From the NCBI RefSeq assembly GCF_051414035.1, contig NZ_JBLKNW010000009.1, forward strand, positions 66,417 to 130,416: 64,000 nt of DNA, written 5' to 3'. Under the pieces are notes generated by a model that was given only the letters and a program-made list of their open reading frames with translations, was not told the DNA's origin and ran no database searches. Of this stretch, positions 40,382 to 48,940 are shown piece after piece; the stretch's first letter is position 1, and each line of letters starts with the position of its first letter. A program made the position numbers and the translations under genes. The DNA is from Halosimplex amylolyticum (GTDB taxonomy: Archaea; Halobacteriota; Halobacteria; Halobacteriales; Haloarculaceae).

Positions 40382-43300
40382 ATGACTTCCTCCTCGTTGA
40401 CCGAGGTGCTTCGAGAAACACTCACACACTTCGACAACGGAGCGCCACAGACGACATCCGAGGTGGCGGACCAACTTGGTATCGGCCGCCGGAGCACCTA
40501 CGAACGCCTGCACCGCCTCGTCGAGCACGACCGACTCGAAACCAAGAAAGTCGGCGCGAACGGCCGCGTCTGGTGGAGATCGACGACGGATACGGCCGGT
40601 CAAACATCCAGGACAACGCACGGGGCAGCCGATGGCGAACCCCGGAGCGTCGACGACTCCGACCGGATGCACTCGAACCGAGCCGGCGAGATCTACCCTG
40701 AGAAGTTCGAATCGGCAGACGAGACAGTCGCCCAGTCCGCGAGCGTGATTCTCGATTCAGCAGGGTGCATCCAAACCTGGACTGCGGACGCCAAGGCCCT
40801 GACCGGGTGGTCCGAAGCCGAAATCCTCGACGAACCGTTCTCTAGGTTGTACGCCGGCGGCCTTGCGGACCACGGCAGTCTGAACCAACTGCTTGAAACC
40901 GCGCGCGTTGACGGGCACTGCGAAGACGAGAGGGTGTGTGAACGGCCCTCCGGGACTGTATTCTCGGCGTCGACTACGATCACGCCGCTCCGGACGGACG
41001 ACGGTGTGTCGGGCTACACGATGGTTCTCCGCGACGAAACCGACAGGAGACACGTCGAAGCCGAACGTCGGCTCCTGGCAGAGGTTAGCCGGACTGTTGC
41101 CCGGGCCGAGTCATTCACCGATGGCATCGAGTCGGCGCTTGCGGCGGTGTGCGATCACACTGAGTGGGCCTACGGCGAGGCGTGGGCGCCGGTCGATGAT
41201 GGGAAGTATCTGGAGTACATCGTCGGCCACGCGGAAGACCAAGCGATGGAGCCGTTCACGAACGCCAGCGAGTCAGTGACGTTTCCGTTTGGCGAGGGGC
41301 TCCCCGGCCGGGTCTACGCGTCCGGAACGTCCGAGTGGATCCCGGACGTTTCCGCGACGACGGAAGACGTCTTTCAGAGGACGGACCACTCTTCCGACGT
41401 CGGTCTGCAAGCGGCCTTCGGCGTGCCGATCACGACCGACGACCGCGTCGTCGCGGTCCTAACCTTCTTCCTCAGGGACCACCGCTCCACCGACGATAGG
41501 CTCGCTACCGTCGTCGAGGACGTCGCCGCGGACCTCGGCGGACTGGTGGCACGCAAGCAGACCGAAGCGGCCCTCGCCGAGAGTGAACGGAAGTTTCGGG
41601 CCGTCTTCGAGGAGGCGTTCGACGGGATGCTGATCGCCGACGACGACGCGGAGTACGTCGACGTCAATCAGGCCGCCGCCGACCTGTTCGGCCTCTCCGA
41701 GGAGGAGTTACGAGGCCGATCCATCGCCGAGTTCGCACCCGAGGACTACGACTTCGAGGACGCCTGGCAGGAATTCCAGGAGTCAGACCATGATCGCGGT
41801 CTCTTTCCCCTCGTCCGGGCCGACGGGGAGCGCCGCACCGTCGAGTTCGCGGCGACCCCGAACATCATCCCTGGTCGTCATCTTTCGGTGCTCCGTGACG
41901 TCACGGAGCGCGAGGAGCTCGTCCGCGACCTCCAGCTGACGACGGATCGCCTCGACGCGATCATCGAAGCATCACCGGACGGGATCATCGTTGTAGATAC
42001 AGACGGCATGGTCGAGCGGTGGAATCCAGCCGCCGAACGTATCTTCGGCTGGACGGAAAGCGAAGTACTCGGGGAGTTTCCACCAGTCGTCCCGGACGAG
42101 AAACGTTCTGTGTTCAAAGAGCGACTGGACGCGGCGAACGAAGGGGAGACGTTCACTGGACTCGAAGTGCAACGTCGGACGAAAGCGGGCGACCTGATCG
42201 ATCTCAGACTTTCGACGGCACCGATCCACGACGCCAGCGGAGCGATTGCTGGTACGGTCGTGGTTCTTCACGACATCACCGAGCGCAAGACGCGTGAACG
42301 CCAGCTCCGCACCTTTCGCAAGGCTGTCGAGGCAGCAGGTCATTCGGTCTATTACACCGATACTGACGGCATGATCGAATACGTGAATCCGGCGTTCGAG
42401 GAGACGACGGGATATACTGCCGAAGAAGCGATTGGGCAAACCCCACGGCTCCTGAAATCGGGTGAGCACGATCAGGACTTCTACGAGGAGTTATGGAATA
42501 CGATCTTGGCGGGCGACACATGGAGCGGCGAACTCATCAATTCGACGAAAGATGGTGATCGGTACATAATCGAACAAACGATTGCGCCGGTGGAAGACGA
42601 GTCCGGCGAGCTCGAACAGTTCGTCGCTGTGAACATGGACATCACCGACCGTAAGGACCGCGAACGCCGCTACGACGCCATTTTCAACCAGACATACCAG
42701 TTCACCGGCCTCATGGACCCGGATGGCACGCTCCTCGAAGCCAACGAGGCCGCCCTGGAGTTCGGTGGGATGGACCGCGAGGAGGTCGTTAGTGAGAAGT
42801 TCTGGACCGCGGATTGGTTCCAGCACGGCGAGACAGCCCAGCACGTCCGCGAAGCGGTCGAACGCGCCCGCAACGGCGAGTTCGTCCGCCAGGAACTCGA
42901 AGTACAGGGCGCTGACCGGACCGCCATCATCGACTTCTCGATTCGGCCCGTGACCGACGATCACGGCGAGATAACCTATCTCATTCCGGAAGGCCGCGAC
43001 ATTACCGACCGGGTAGAAGCCGAACGGGAACTACAGCGCAATCGGGATTACTTGGCCGCACTCAATCACATCAATGACATCGTCCACGACGTCACGGGCG
43101 CGGTCATCGAGCAATCGAACCGCGAGGAGATCGAACGGACCGTCTGTGAGGCCCTCGTCGACGTGGACTCCTACGACTTCGCGTGGATTGGCGATGCCGA
43201 CAAAAATCAGCAGGCTGTGACAGTTCGGACCGAGGCCGGTGTGCAGGAGACTCTCGACGAGATGAAGATTCCAGTTGACTCTGGAGATGACCATGGCACG

Positions 43301-44251
43301 GGGCCAACGGAGAGCGCGTACCGGACGGGAACGATACACGTCAAGAACGGAATTGACACCGAATCCCGACATGACCTCTGGCGCGACCAGATCGAAGCTC
43401 GCGGGAACCGGTCAGTAGCTGGCATTCCACTCGTTCATGATGACACGGTATACGCCGTATTGACCGTCTACACCGACCGGCCGAACGCCTTCGGGGAGCA
43501 CGAGCAGGCAGTGCTCGCCCAGCTCGGGGAGATCGTCGGTCAGGCAATCGCGGCGTCCGAGCGCAAGCAGGCACTGATGAGTGACGAGATCGTCGAACTA
43601 GAGTTCCACGTCTCGGACGTGTTCGAATCCATGGGTGTTGACGCGTCGGACGACGGTCGGATCGCCTTCGACGACGTTGTTGCCACCAGCGACGGGGCGT
43701 ACCTCGTGTACGGCTCGATGACCCCCGACGCCCACGAGACGCTTGCCGCCATGACCGACCAACACCCCCATTGGGACTCGATAACCGTGATTAACGAGAC
43801 GACGGACAGTATGAGATTCCAGGCTCGGGTCACCGAGCTTCCCTTTCGATCCGAGGTGGCCTCGGCGGGTGGCTCTATCGAGGAGGTCCTGTTCGAGAAC
43901 GGCGACCTCGATCTGCGGATCCATCTCTCGCCGGGTGCCGACCTAGACGCCATCACTGAGATGGTCGAGGGAAGGTATCCGACCGCCCAAACAGTCGCCA
44001 AACGCCAGTTGCCGCGCTCCCAGGACTCGGTGATCGAAGTTGGACAGTCGCTCTCCAAGAATCTCACCGACCGCCAGCAGGCAGCCCTCGAAGCCGCCTA
44101 CCATCGAGGATACTTCGAGTGGCCCCGAGATGCGACTGGCGAGGAGGTCGCTGACTCGCTAGGAATTGCCCCACCGACGTTCTCCCAGCACCTCCGGAGG
44201 GCCGAAAAGGCGGTGTTCGAAACGGTATTCTCGTCCGCTACGCCGGCCTAA
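40382..44251 (+). CDS. Giant Bat-type regulator: wHTH, multiple PAS, two GAF, Bat domain, HTH_10 (passenger)
   Basis: 1289 residues from ATG at 40382; 'CCTTATACAG' about 28 bases upstream supports a leaderless start. N-terminal winged helix ('TSEVADQLGIGRRSTYERLH', about 20-60), PAS 1 (about 105-225), GAF 1 (about 230-395), PAS domains 2-5 (about 400-890, with 'RDVTERE', 'HDITERK', 'MDITDRK', 'RDITDRV' ends), GAF 2 (about 900-1070), the bacterio-opsin activator domain (about 1080-1225) and C-terminal HTH_10 ('LTDRQQAALEAAYHRGYFEW'). No kinase or receiver domain. Such proteins couple redox, light or small-ligand sensing directly to transcription. Two DNA-binding domains at opposite ends is unusual. 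Confidence 0.93.
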   Translation: MTSSSLTEVLRETLTHFDNGAPQTTSEVADQLGIGRRSTYERLHRLVEHDRLETKKVGANGRVWWRSTTDTAGQTSRTTHGAADGEPRSVDDSDRMHSNRAGEIYPEKFESADETVAQSASVILDSAGCIQTWTADAKALTGWSEAEILDEPFSRLYAGGLADHGSLNQLLETARVDGHCEDERVCERPSGTVFSASTTITPLRTDDGVSGYTMVLRDETDRRHVEAERRLLAEVSRTVARAESFTDGIESALAAVCDHTEWAYGEAWAPVDDGKYLEYIVGHAEDQAMEPFTNASESVTFPFGEGLPGRVYASGTSEWIPDVSATTEDVFQRTDHSSDVGLQAAFGVPITTDDRVVAVLTFFLRDHRSTDDRLATVVEDVAADLGGLVARKQTEAALAESERKFRAVFEEAFDGMLIADDDAEYVDVNQAAADLFGLSEEELRGRSIAEFAPEDYDFEDAWQEFQESDHDRGLFPLVRADGERRTVEFAATPNIIPGRHLSVLRDVTEREELVRDLQLTTDRLDAIIEASPDGIIVVDTDGMVERWNPAAERIFGWTESEVLGEFPPVVPDEKRSVFKERLDAANEGETFTGLEVQRRTKAGDLIDLRLSTAPIHDASGAIAGTVVVLHDITERKTRERQLRTFRKAVEAAGHSVYYTDTDGMIEYVNPAFEETTGYTAEEAIGQTPRLLKSGEHDQDFYEELWNTILAGDTWSGELINSTKDGDRYIIEQTIAPVEDESGELEQFVAVNMDITDRKDRERRYDAIFNQTYQFTGLMDPDGTLLEANEAALEFGGMDREEVVSEKFWTADWFQHGETAQHVREAVERARNGEFVRQELEVQGADRTAIIDFSIRPVTDDHGEITYLIPEGRDITDRVEAERELQRNRDYLAALNHINDIVHDVTGAVIEQSNREEIERTVCEALVDVDSYDFAWIGDADKNQQAVTVRTEAGVQETLDEMKIPVDSGDDHGTGPTESAYRTGTIHVKNGIDTESRHDLWRDQIEARGNRSVAGIPLVHDDTVYAVLTVYTDRPNAFGEHEQAVLAQLGEIVGQAIAASERKQALMSDEIVELEFHVSDVFESMGVDASDDGRIAFDDVVATSDGAYLVYGSMTPDAHETLAAMTDQHPHWDSITVINETTDSMRFQARVTELPFRSEVASAGGSIEEVLFENGDLDLRIHLSPGADLDAITEMVEGRYPTAQTVAKRQLPRSQDSVIEVGQSLSKNLTDRQQAALEAAYHRGYFEWPRDATGEEVADSLGIAPPTFSQHLRRAEKAVFETVFSSATPA

Positions 44252-44437
44252 CGGTCGCAAGGAAGACGTGGGGGGAGAAATATCTAAGCCATCTACTCAT
44301 TTGACGGGGACTAGCTCCGTGGATGCCATGATGGCGCGAGAGCCACTCCGACCGATTCGTTTGATCCCCAGACTTGATCTTCACAGTGACGAATGCGTGC
44401 CCGATTCGGAACGACGTCTGAAAATGTAACTTATGGG

Positions 44438-44453
44438 GGATTTCAACAAGGCC
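44438..44453 (-). repeat. Right terminal inverted repeat
   Basis: GGATTTCAACAAGGCC; read on the minus strand it is GGCCTTGTTGAAATCC, differing from the left end only at the fourth base. Confidence 0.8.
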
Positions 44454-44461
44454 CTGTTGCT
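44454..44461 (+). repeat. Target-site duplication, right (CTGTTGCT)
   Basis: Exact copy of 38777-38784, directly outside the right inverted repeat. Confidence 0.8.
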
Positions 44462-44725
44462 AACAATTGATAGGGAGATTTGCGTGATCGAGCACTACCA
44501 GTCAATTGCTGTTCGGAGGTATAGACTGTGAATCGCTGGGCACCAACTATCTCGTAGTTTCACCAGAAATCACCCATAATCGCTAACTGGTGAGTTCGCC
44601 TTTGTTCGGCATCAGGCGGGCCCGGAAGTTGCATCTGTGAAATCGCGTCTGAACGCTGTATTCCCCTTATCGATTGGTATATCTTCGTCAGATAGCCTCT
44701 TGTCACGTCGGACCGACGTACAACC

Positions 44726-45655
44726 ATGGTGTTCCCGGTTCGCGTCAACGACGTAATGAGCAGTCCGGTCAAGACGGCTTCGCCTGAGACAACTGCCAGC
44801 ACTGCCGCCGGCCGGTGTCATGCGTCCTCAATCGGGTCACTAGTCGTCGTCGAAGACGGAGAGGTCGTTGGCATCGTCACCAGCGACGACTTCGTACGGC
44901 TACTCAGCGAGGAGTCGGACCCGGAGGAGCGCTCGCTTTCGGAATTCATGTCAACCGACGTCGTGTCGGTCAATGCGAGCGCCACCCTTGGCGACGCGGT
45001 CGAAACAATGTTTGAGCACGACATCGCCCGGTTGGTCGTCTTTGATGGAGACGAACTGGTTGGGCTCGTCAGCACTGACGATATCGTCCGCCACGTTCCG
45101 CAAATCCTCCAGCGACGGGAAATCGAAGGCCACGAACGACAAACGGCCCGCTACCATCGATATCAAGAGACCGCCTACGAGAAAGACGACTGGGATGTTG
45201 AAGGTACAGGACTCGACGACCAACACGTCACCGTCGGTGACAGAGTCGAGTTCACAAAGACGGTCAGCGAACAAGACGTTAGGACCTTCGCTGCCGCCAG
45301 TGGCGACACAAACCGGCTCCACCTCGACGACGAGTACGCCAGCCAGACGCGGTTCGGCCGGCGGATCGTCCACGGGACGCTCGTCGGCGGATTGATCAGC
45401 GCCGCGTTGGCTCGTTTCCCCGGTGTAACTATCTACATCTCACAGGACGTCTCGTTCCTAAAACCGGCCGACATCGGTGATCGCCTCACCGCAGTCTGCG
45501 AGGTTGTCGAGGACCTTGGCAGGAACAAATACCAGCTCACGACAGACGTAATCGACGAGGACGGCGAACCTATAATTGAGGGCCAGGCCGCCGTCCTGAT
45601 CGACGAGACGCCGGATACCGGTCGGGTCACCATCGAGGCCCTCGCCAGCGGCTGA
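44726..45655 (+). CDS. Two CBS domains fused to a MaoC-like hydratase
   Basis: 309 residues. Residues 5-130 are a CBS pair ('VNDVMSSPVKTASPETTAS', 'GIVTSDDFVRLL', 'MSTDVVSVNASATLGDAVET', 'GLVSTDDIVRHV'). Residues about 170-300 are a MaoC hydratase with 'FAAASGDTNRLHLDDEYASQ' holding the catalytic Asp and His, and 'RIVHGTLVGGLISAAL'. The CBS pair should bind adenine nucleotides or CoA derivatives and tune (R)-enoyl-CoA hydration to energy state. It is paralogous in its C-terminal half to the YHS-MaoC protein at 16459. Confidence 0.9.
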   Translation: MVFPVRVNDVMSSPVKTASPETTASTAAGRCHASSIGSLVVVEDGEVVGIVTSDDFVRLLSEESDPEERSLSEFMSTDVVSVNASATLGDAVETMFEHDIARLVVFDGDELVGLVSTDDIVRHVPQILQRREIEGHERQTARYHRYQETAYEKDDWDVEGTGLDDQHVTVGDRVEFTKTVSEQDVRTFAAASGDTNRLHLDDEYASQTRFGRRIVHGTLVGGLISAALARFPGVTIYISQDVSFLKPADIGDRLTAVCEVVEDLGRNKYQLTTDVIDEDGEPIIEGQAAVLIDETPDTGRVTIEALASG

Positions 45656-45750
45656 TCGGACAATTAGCAGATGATAGCCGCCTGTTGTCTATCGGGAAGT
45701 GGGAGGCGGCACACGGAATTATGCCACTTGATAGCGTACTCTGATACGGA

Positions 45751-46218
45751 ATGACTATCGACGAACTCACCGACTTTGGGATGCACGAGATGACCGACGA
45801 GGAGGTAGAAGGGTTTCTCTCTAGCCAGAGCATGGGAACGCTCGGACTCCCGACAGACGCCGAACCCTACCTGATTCCGATGTCCTACGGGTATAATGGA
45901 GGTTCGCGTCTCTACTTCTACTTCGTCGGAGATAATGGTAGTCGGAAGGTGGAGTTAGCCAATCAGGCCGAGACCGTGGCGTTCCTCGTGTACAGTGCTG
46001 AGACAGCGTTTAACTGGGAAAGCGTCGGACTCACCGGGACGATACAGAAGCTCCCGGAGGACAGACGTGGTGACATCGACGAGACGGCGGCGCCAACGTG
46101 GCGCCCGGAACTGTTCGAGACTGCGAGTGACTCCCTGGAAACACAAATATACGAGTTCCAGATCGAGGAGTGGACCGGCGTTCGACACACTGGTCTCCCA
46201 CCGGGATTTTATGGCTGA
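45751..46218 (+). CDS. Pyridoxamine 5'-phosphate oxidase-like FMN-binding protein (1)
   Basis: 155 residues. The split-barrel flavin fold is seen in 'LSSQSMGTLGLPTDAEPYLI', 'PMSYGYNGGSRLYFYFV', 'GSRKVELANQAETVAFLVY' and 'FQIEEWTGV'. Haloarchaeal members usually bind FMN or F420 and reduce small molecules; the substrate is unknown. The gene stands alone 95 bases behind CBS-MaoC on the same strand. A second member lies at 50691-51140. Confidence 0.87.
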   Translation: MTIDELTDFGMHEMTDEEVEGFLSSQSMGTLGLPTDAEPYLIPMSYGYNGGSRLYFYFVGDNGSRKVELANQAETVAFLVYSAETAFNWESVGLTGTIQKLPEDRRGDIDETAAPTWRPELFETASDSLETQIYEFQIEEWTGVRHTGLPPGFYG

Positions 46219-46479
46219 ATGCGCACCCTCCTCGGAGTGAATCGGGCTGCCGGAGATAGAGTCAAATCGGGTGTGCCCGTTCATCTCCCGTTGACTGTCG
46301 AACCATCAGTACAGGGACGAGGACATCTGAACGAGTTTCCCGGTGATGCTCTGCCGGCCGGTTGGACCACCGTTTTAGCTGATCCAGCCACATACCGAGT
46401 GGCTTCCAGTCAGCGTTCAGTAATAGAAGAATCGCCAAACATCCCTTCACCAACAATCGCTTACCCAAAAACGAATACG

Positions 46480-47697
46480 TTATCCACCGAGCCACCAGCC
46501 GTAGAGCTTCTCCTGTTCCTCGGCGTCGGGGTGCTTCTTCGATTGGCCGTACGTTTTTCCCTTTAGGAGTTGTCGTTCGACTGCATTCGCGGCGAGACGG
46601 AGCGCATGGCTAGCGCCGTAGCCCTCGCCGTCGGCGGTAAAGTAGCCTCGATCAGTGACCAGCCGAATCCGTGCCAGCACGAGCGGCACCCCCCGGGTCT
46701 GTTCCTTGTGCTCTTGCAGTTCGATACTGGCCTTGATCACCTGCATATCGCCGTACTTCGAGGTCATGCTCTCGATCAACGCGGAGACGCCGTCGTAGTC
46801 CATGCCATCGAGCAGGTCGAGACCAAACACCTGTACAGGCTGGCGCCCGTCGTCTCGCTCCCAGGTGAGTGCCTTAATGACATCCGTCTTCGTGACGATA
46901 CCGCTGGGCTCGCCTGTCTCACCGTCAGTGACGACGAGCGAGGAGATTTCCTGCTCGAACATCGTCTCGACCACCTCGTCGAGCGTTGCGTCTCGCCCGA
47001 TGGTCACGACCGCATCGGACATCAGGTTCCGGACCGGCAGATCGAGCATCCGGTCAGACTCCCCCTCGCGCGCGCCGAAGCCCCCGTGGCTCCCACCGGC
47101 AGCTTTCCCACCGCCGCCGACGTTGTCGCCGGAGGAGCCGCCCTGGCTCCGATTCCCCCCTCGGGTTGTAAACTCGATGACATCGTAGAGACTCAACATC
47201 CCCGCTACTTCGTCGTCCTCGACGACCGGGAGATGGGCGATGCCCGATTTCCGTAGCGTGTTGAGCGCTTCTCCGATCCCGGTCTCGGGGGTCACGCTGA
47301 TCAACTCGGCCGAGTACGCCTCGTCGACGGTAGCCGCGTCGAGGAACGGACGGACAGCCGCCAGCACAGCGTCTGCGGTCACGACGCCGTAGACGCGTTC
47401 GTCGTCGAGGACGGGAAGTGTCTTGGCGTCGCTCCCAATCATGAGCCGGGCGACCTCGCGGACGTCTTCGGTGCGTTCGACGGCCGGGACGTGTTGGACC
47501 TGCGAGCCGACCTTCGCGGAGGGCTGATTGGACGACGATGCCAGCTGTCGACGGCTGACAACGCCACGATACTCGTCGCCGTCTGTGACGACGACGGCAT
47601 CGAGTTCCTGGTTCTCGAATGCACCTGCGACCTTCGAGAGCGGTGTCCCAATGTCGAATTCGGTGAACGATGTGGAAACGATCTCGGCGATGTCCAT
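46480..47697 (-). CDS. Four-CBS-domain protein with C-terminal HPF/RaiA-like domain
   Basis: 405 residues. Four CBS motifs in two pairs: about 5-60, 65-125, 130-190 ('GIAHLPVVEDDEVAGMLSLY') and 225-285 ('NLMSDAVVTIGRDATLDEVV'), with a Gly/Ser-rich linker at about 192-220. Residues about 300-395 read as a ribosome-hibernation-factor-like domain: 'YGDMQVIKASIELQEHKEQT', 'VLARIRLVTDRGYFTADGEG', 'ALRLAANAVERQLLKGK'. CBS plus HPF-like combinations suggest ribosome silencing under nucleotide control. The HPF call rests on pattern recognition. Confidence 0.8.
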   Translation of the reverse strand: MDIAEIVSTSFTEFDIGTPLSKVAGAFENQELDAVVVTDGDEYRGVVSRRQLASSSNQPSAKVGSQVQHVPAVERTEDVREVARLMIGSDAKTLPVLDDERVYGVVTADAVLAAVRPFLDAATVDEAYSAELISVTPETGIGEALNTLRKSGIAHLPVVEDDEVAGMLSLYDVIEFTTRGGNRSQGGSSGDNVGGGGKAAGGSHGGFGAREGESDRMLDLPVRNLMSDAVVTIGRDATLDEVVETMFEQEISSLVVTDGETGEPSGIVTKTDVIKALTWERDDGRQPVQVFGLDLLDGMDYDGVSALIESMTSKYGDMQVIKASIELQEHKEQTRGVPLVLARIRLVTDRGYFTADGEGYGASHALRLAANAVERQLLKGKTYGQSKKHPDAEEQEKLYGWWLGG

Positions 47698-47739
47698 ATT
47701 GACTCACCCTAATTTGAGGGGCGCTGTACGGTTATGACT

Positions 47740-47756
47740 GTCCCACTGACTGGGAC
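47740..47756. promoter_or_regulatory. Small palindrome between CBS-HPF and Usp genes
   Basis: GTCCCA-CTGAC-TGGGAC: perfect six-base arms with a five-base spacer, 43 bases from the CBS-HPF start and 139 bases from the divergent Usp start. May be an operator shared by the two stress genes, or chance. Confidence 0.35.
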
Positions 47757-47894
47757 GACGACAGTTACTTTGAGTGTACTTGGCACTAAATCTCGTTATG
47801 GAAATCCGTTTCTAGGAAGGGAGAGATGAGCGTTTCTTGACTGCATCTACCCTGTAGACACTTAGGCTGTCATCTCCTACTCCGGAACGGGAGA

Positions 47895-48767
47895 ATGTAC
47901 GACACGATTCTCGTTCCGACAGATGGGAGTGCGGCTGCGGAAACAGCAATTAAAACAGCGCTCGACCTTGCACAACGGTTCGACGCCTCACTCCAGGCGA
48001 TTAACGTCGTTGAGCTTGATGAGTTCCCAGCCGACGTTGAATCCGAAGCTGCTGAGGAATTAACTGAGCGTGGGGAGGAAACGCTGGCGACAGTAAGGGA
48101 TCAGGCAGCGGATGTCGGAGTTTCAGCGACGACTCACGTCATAGAAACCGCTGACCCGATCCACCAGGCGATCATCGATTACGCGGGAGACCACGACGCA
48201 GATCTCATCGTGATGGGGACGCATGGACGAACAGGGTTGAATCGCCTCGTCCTCGGTAGCGTAACCGAGCGGACGCTCCGCACCTCGCCGGTACCCGTCC
48301 TTACCGTCCACGAGGACATCACGTTCGACCCCGACTTCGAGACGGTCCTCGTTCCGACGGATGGCAGCGACGCGGCGAACTTCGCTGCGGATCACGGGAT
48401 AACTCTCGCAGAGGCGACCGATGCAGCGATGCATGTCGTTCACGTCGTCAATCTCACCGCCGTTTCGGGAGAGTTCGGGAGTGCTGAGGTGCTAAATTCG
48501 TTAGAGGAAGCAGGTCAACAAGCCGTCGATGACGTTATTAACCGGGCCAAAGACACGGGTCTGCGATCTGTGGAGGCATCCGTTCTTAGTGGGACACCTG
48601 CCCGAGCCATCTTGGACTATGCCGAAGAACGTGATATCGACCTCATCGTGATGGGAACGCACGGGCGAACTGGCTTAGATAGGTATCTCCTCGGAAGTGT
48701 TACCGAGAAAATCGTCCGTGTCGCAGACGCACCCGTACTGACCGTATCACCGCCAGAGGAACACTGA
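47895..48767 (+). CDS. Universal stress protein, two UspA domains
   Basis: 290 residues starting 'YDTILVPTDGSAAAETAIK'. Both domains have the canonical nucleotide motif: 'MGTHGRTGLNRLVLGSVTE' and 'MGTHGRTGLDRYLLGSVTE'. It is the best-conserved Usp protein of the window, so ATP or AMP binding is likely. Divergent from the CBS-HPF gene. Confidence 0.95.
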   Translation: MYDTILVPTDGSAAAETAIKTALDLAQRFDASLQAINVVELDEFPADVESEAAEELTERGEETLATVRDQAADVGVSATTHVIETADPIHQAIIDYAGDHDADLIVMGTHGRTGLNRLVLGSVTERTLRTSPVPVLTVHEDITFDPDFETVLVPTDGSDAANFAADHGITLAEATDAAMHVVHVVNLTAVSGEFGSAEVLNSLEEAGQQAVDDVINRAKDTGLRSVEASVLSGTPARAILDYAEERDIDLIVMGTHGRTGLDRYLLGSVTEKIVRVADAPVLTVSPPEEH

Positions 48768-48940
48768 GTTCACGTCCGACCATCCGTCTTGAAATTGTCT
48801 CCCTCGATAACTAACCTTGAATTGGAATCTGATTACGAGGGCGGACGAGAGAATCCACGCGATGTGACCATCCAATGTGGTGAGAACCAGGGACGCTTAC
48901 TTACGAATGGGGAGAGACATCTTAGGAAAGGGGAGTCCGG

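Larger units (their letters stand above)
38785..44453 (+). mobile_element. IS5-type element with two passenger regulator genes (5669 bases)
   Basis: Bounded by 16-base inverted repeats (15 of 16 matching) and by an 8-base direct duplication. Inside, from left: a frameshifted IS5-family transposase, a DUF7344 regulator (minus), a palindromic intergenic region and a 1289-residue PAS/GAF/Bat regulator (plus). A simple IS5 element would end within about 100 bases of the transposase stop, but no end-like sequence is visible there. So the only right end is 4.8 kb further on, and the whole unit appears to have inserted at once. An alternative is later insertion of the passengers inside a simple IS. 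Confidence 0.75.
44252..44725. other. Right end of the mobile unit and flanking intergenic stretch
   Basis: No gene is supported. It contains the last 200 bases of the mobile unit, the right inverted repeat, the target duplication and then 264 bases of AT-richer sequence up to the CBS-MaoC gene, whose promoter it should contain ('TTGGTATATC' near 44675-44684). Confidence 0.5.

Noticed and set aside
46219..46566. 115-codon plus-strand frame after the FMN-binding protein gene
   Set aside because: No domain, non-acidic composition, and it runs into the complement of the CBS-HPF gene.
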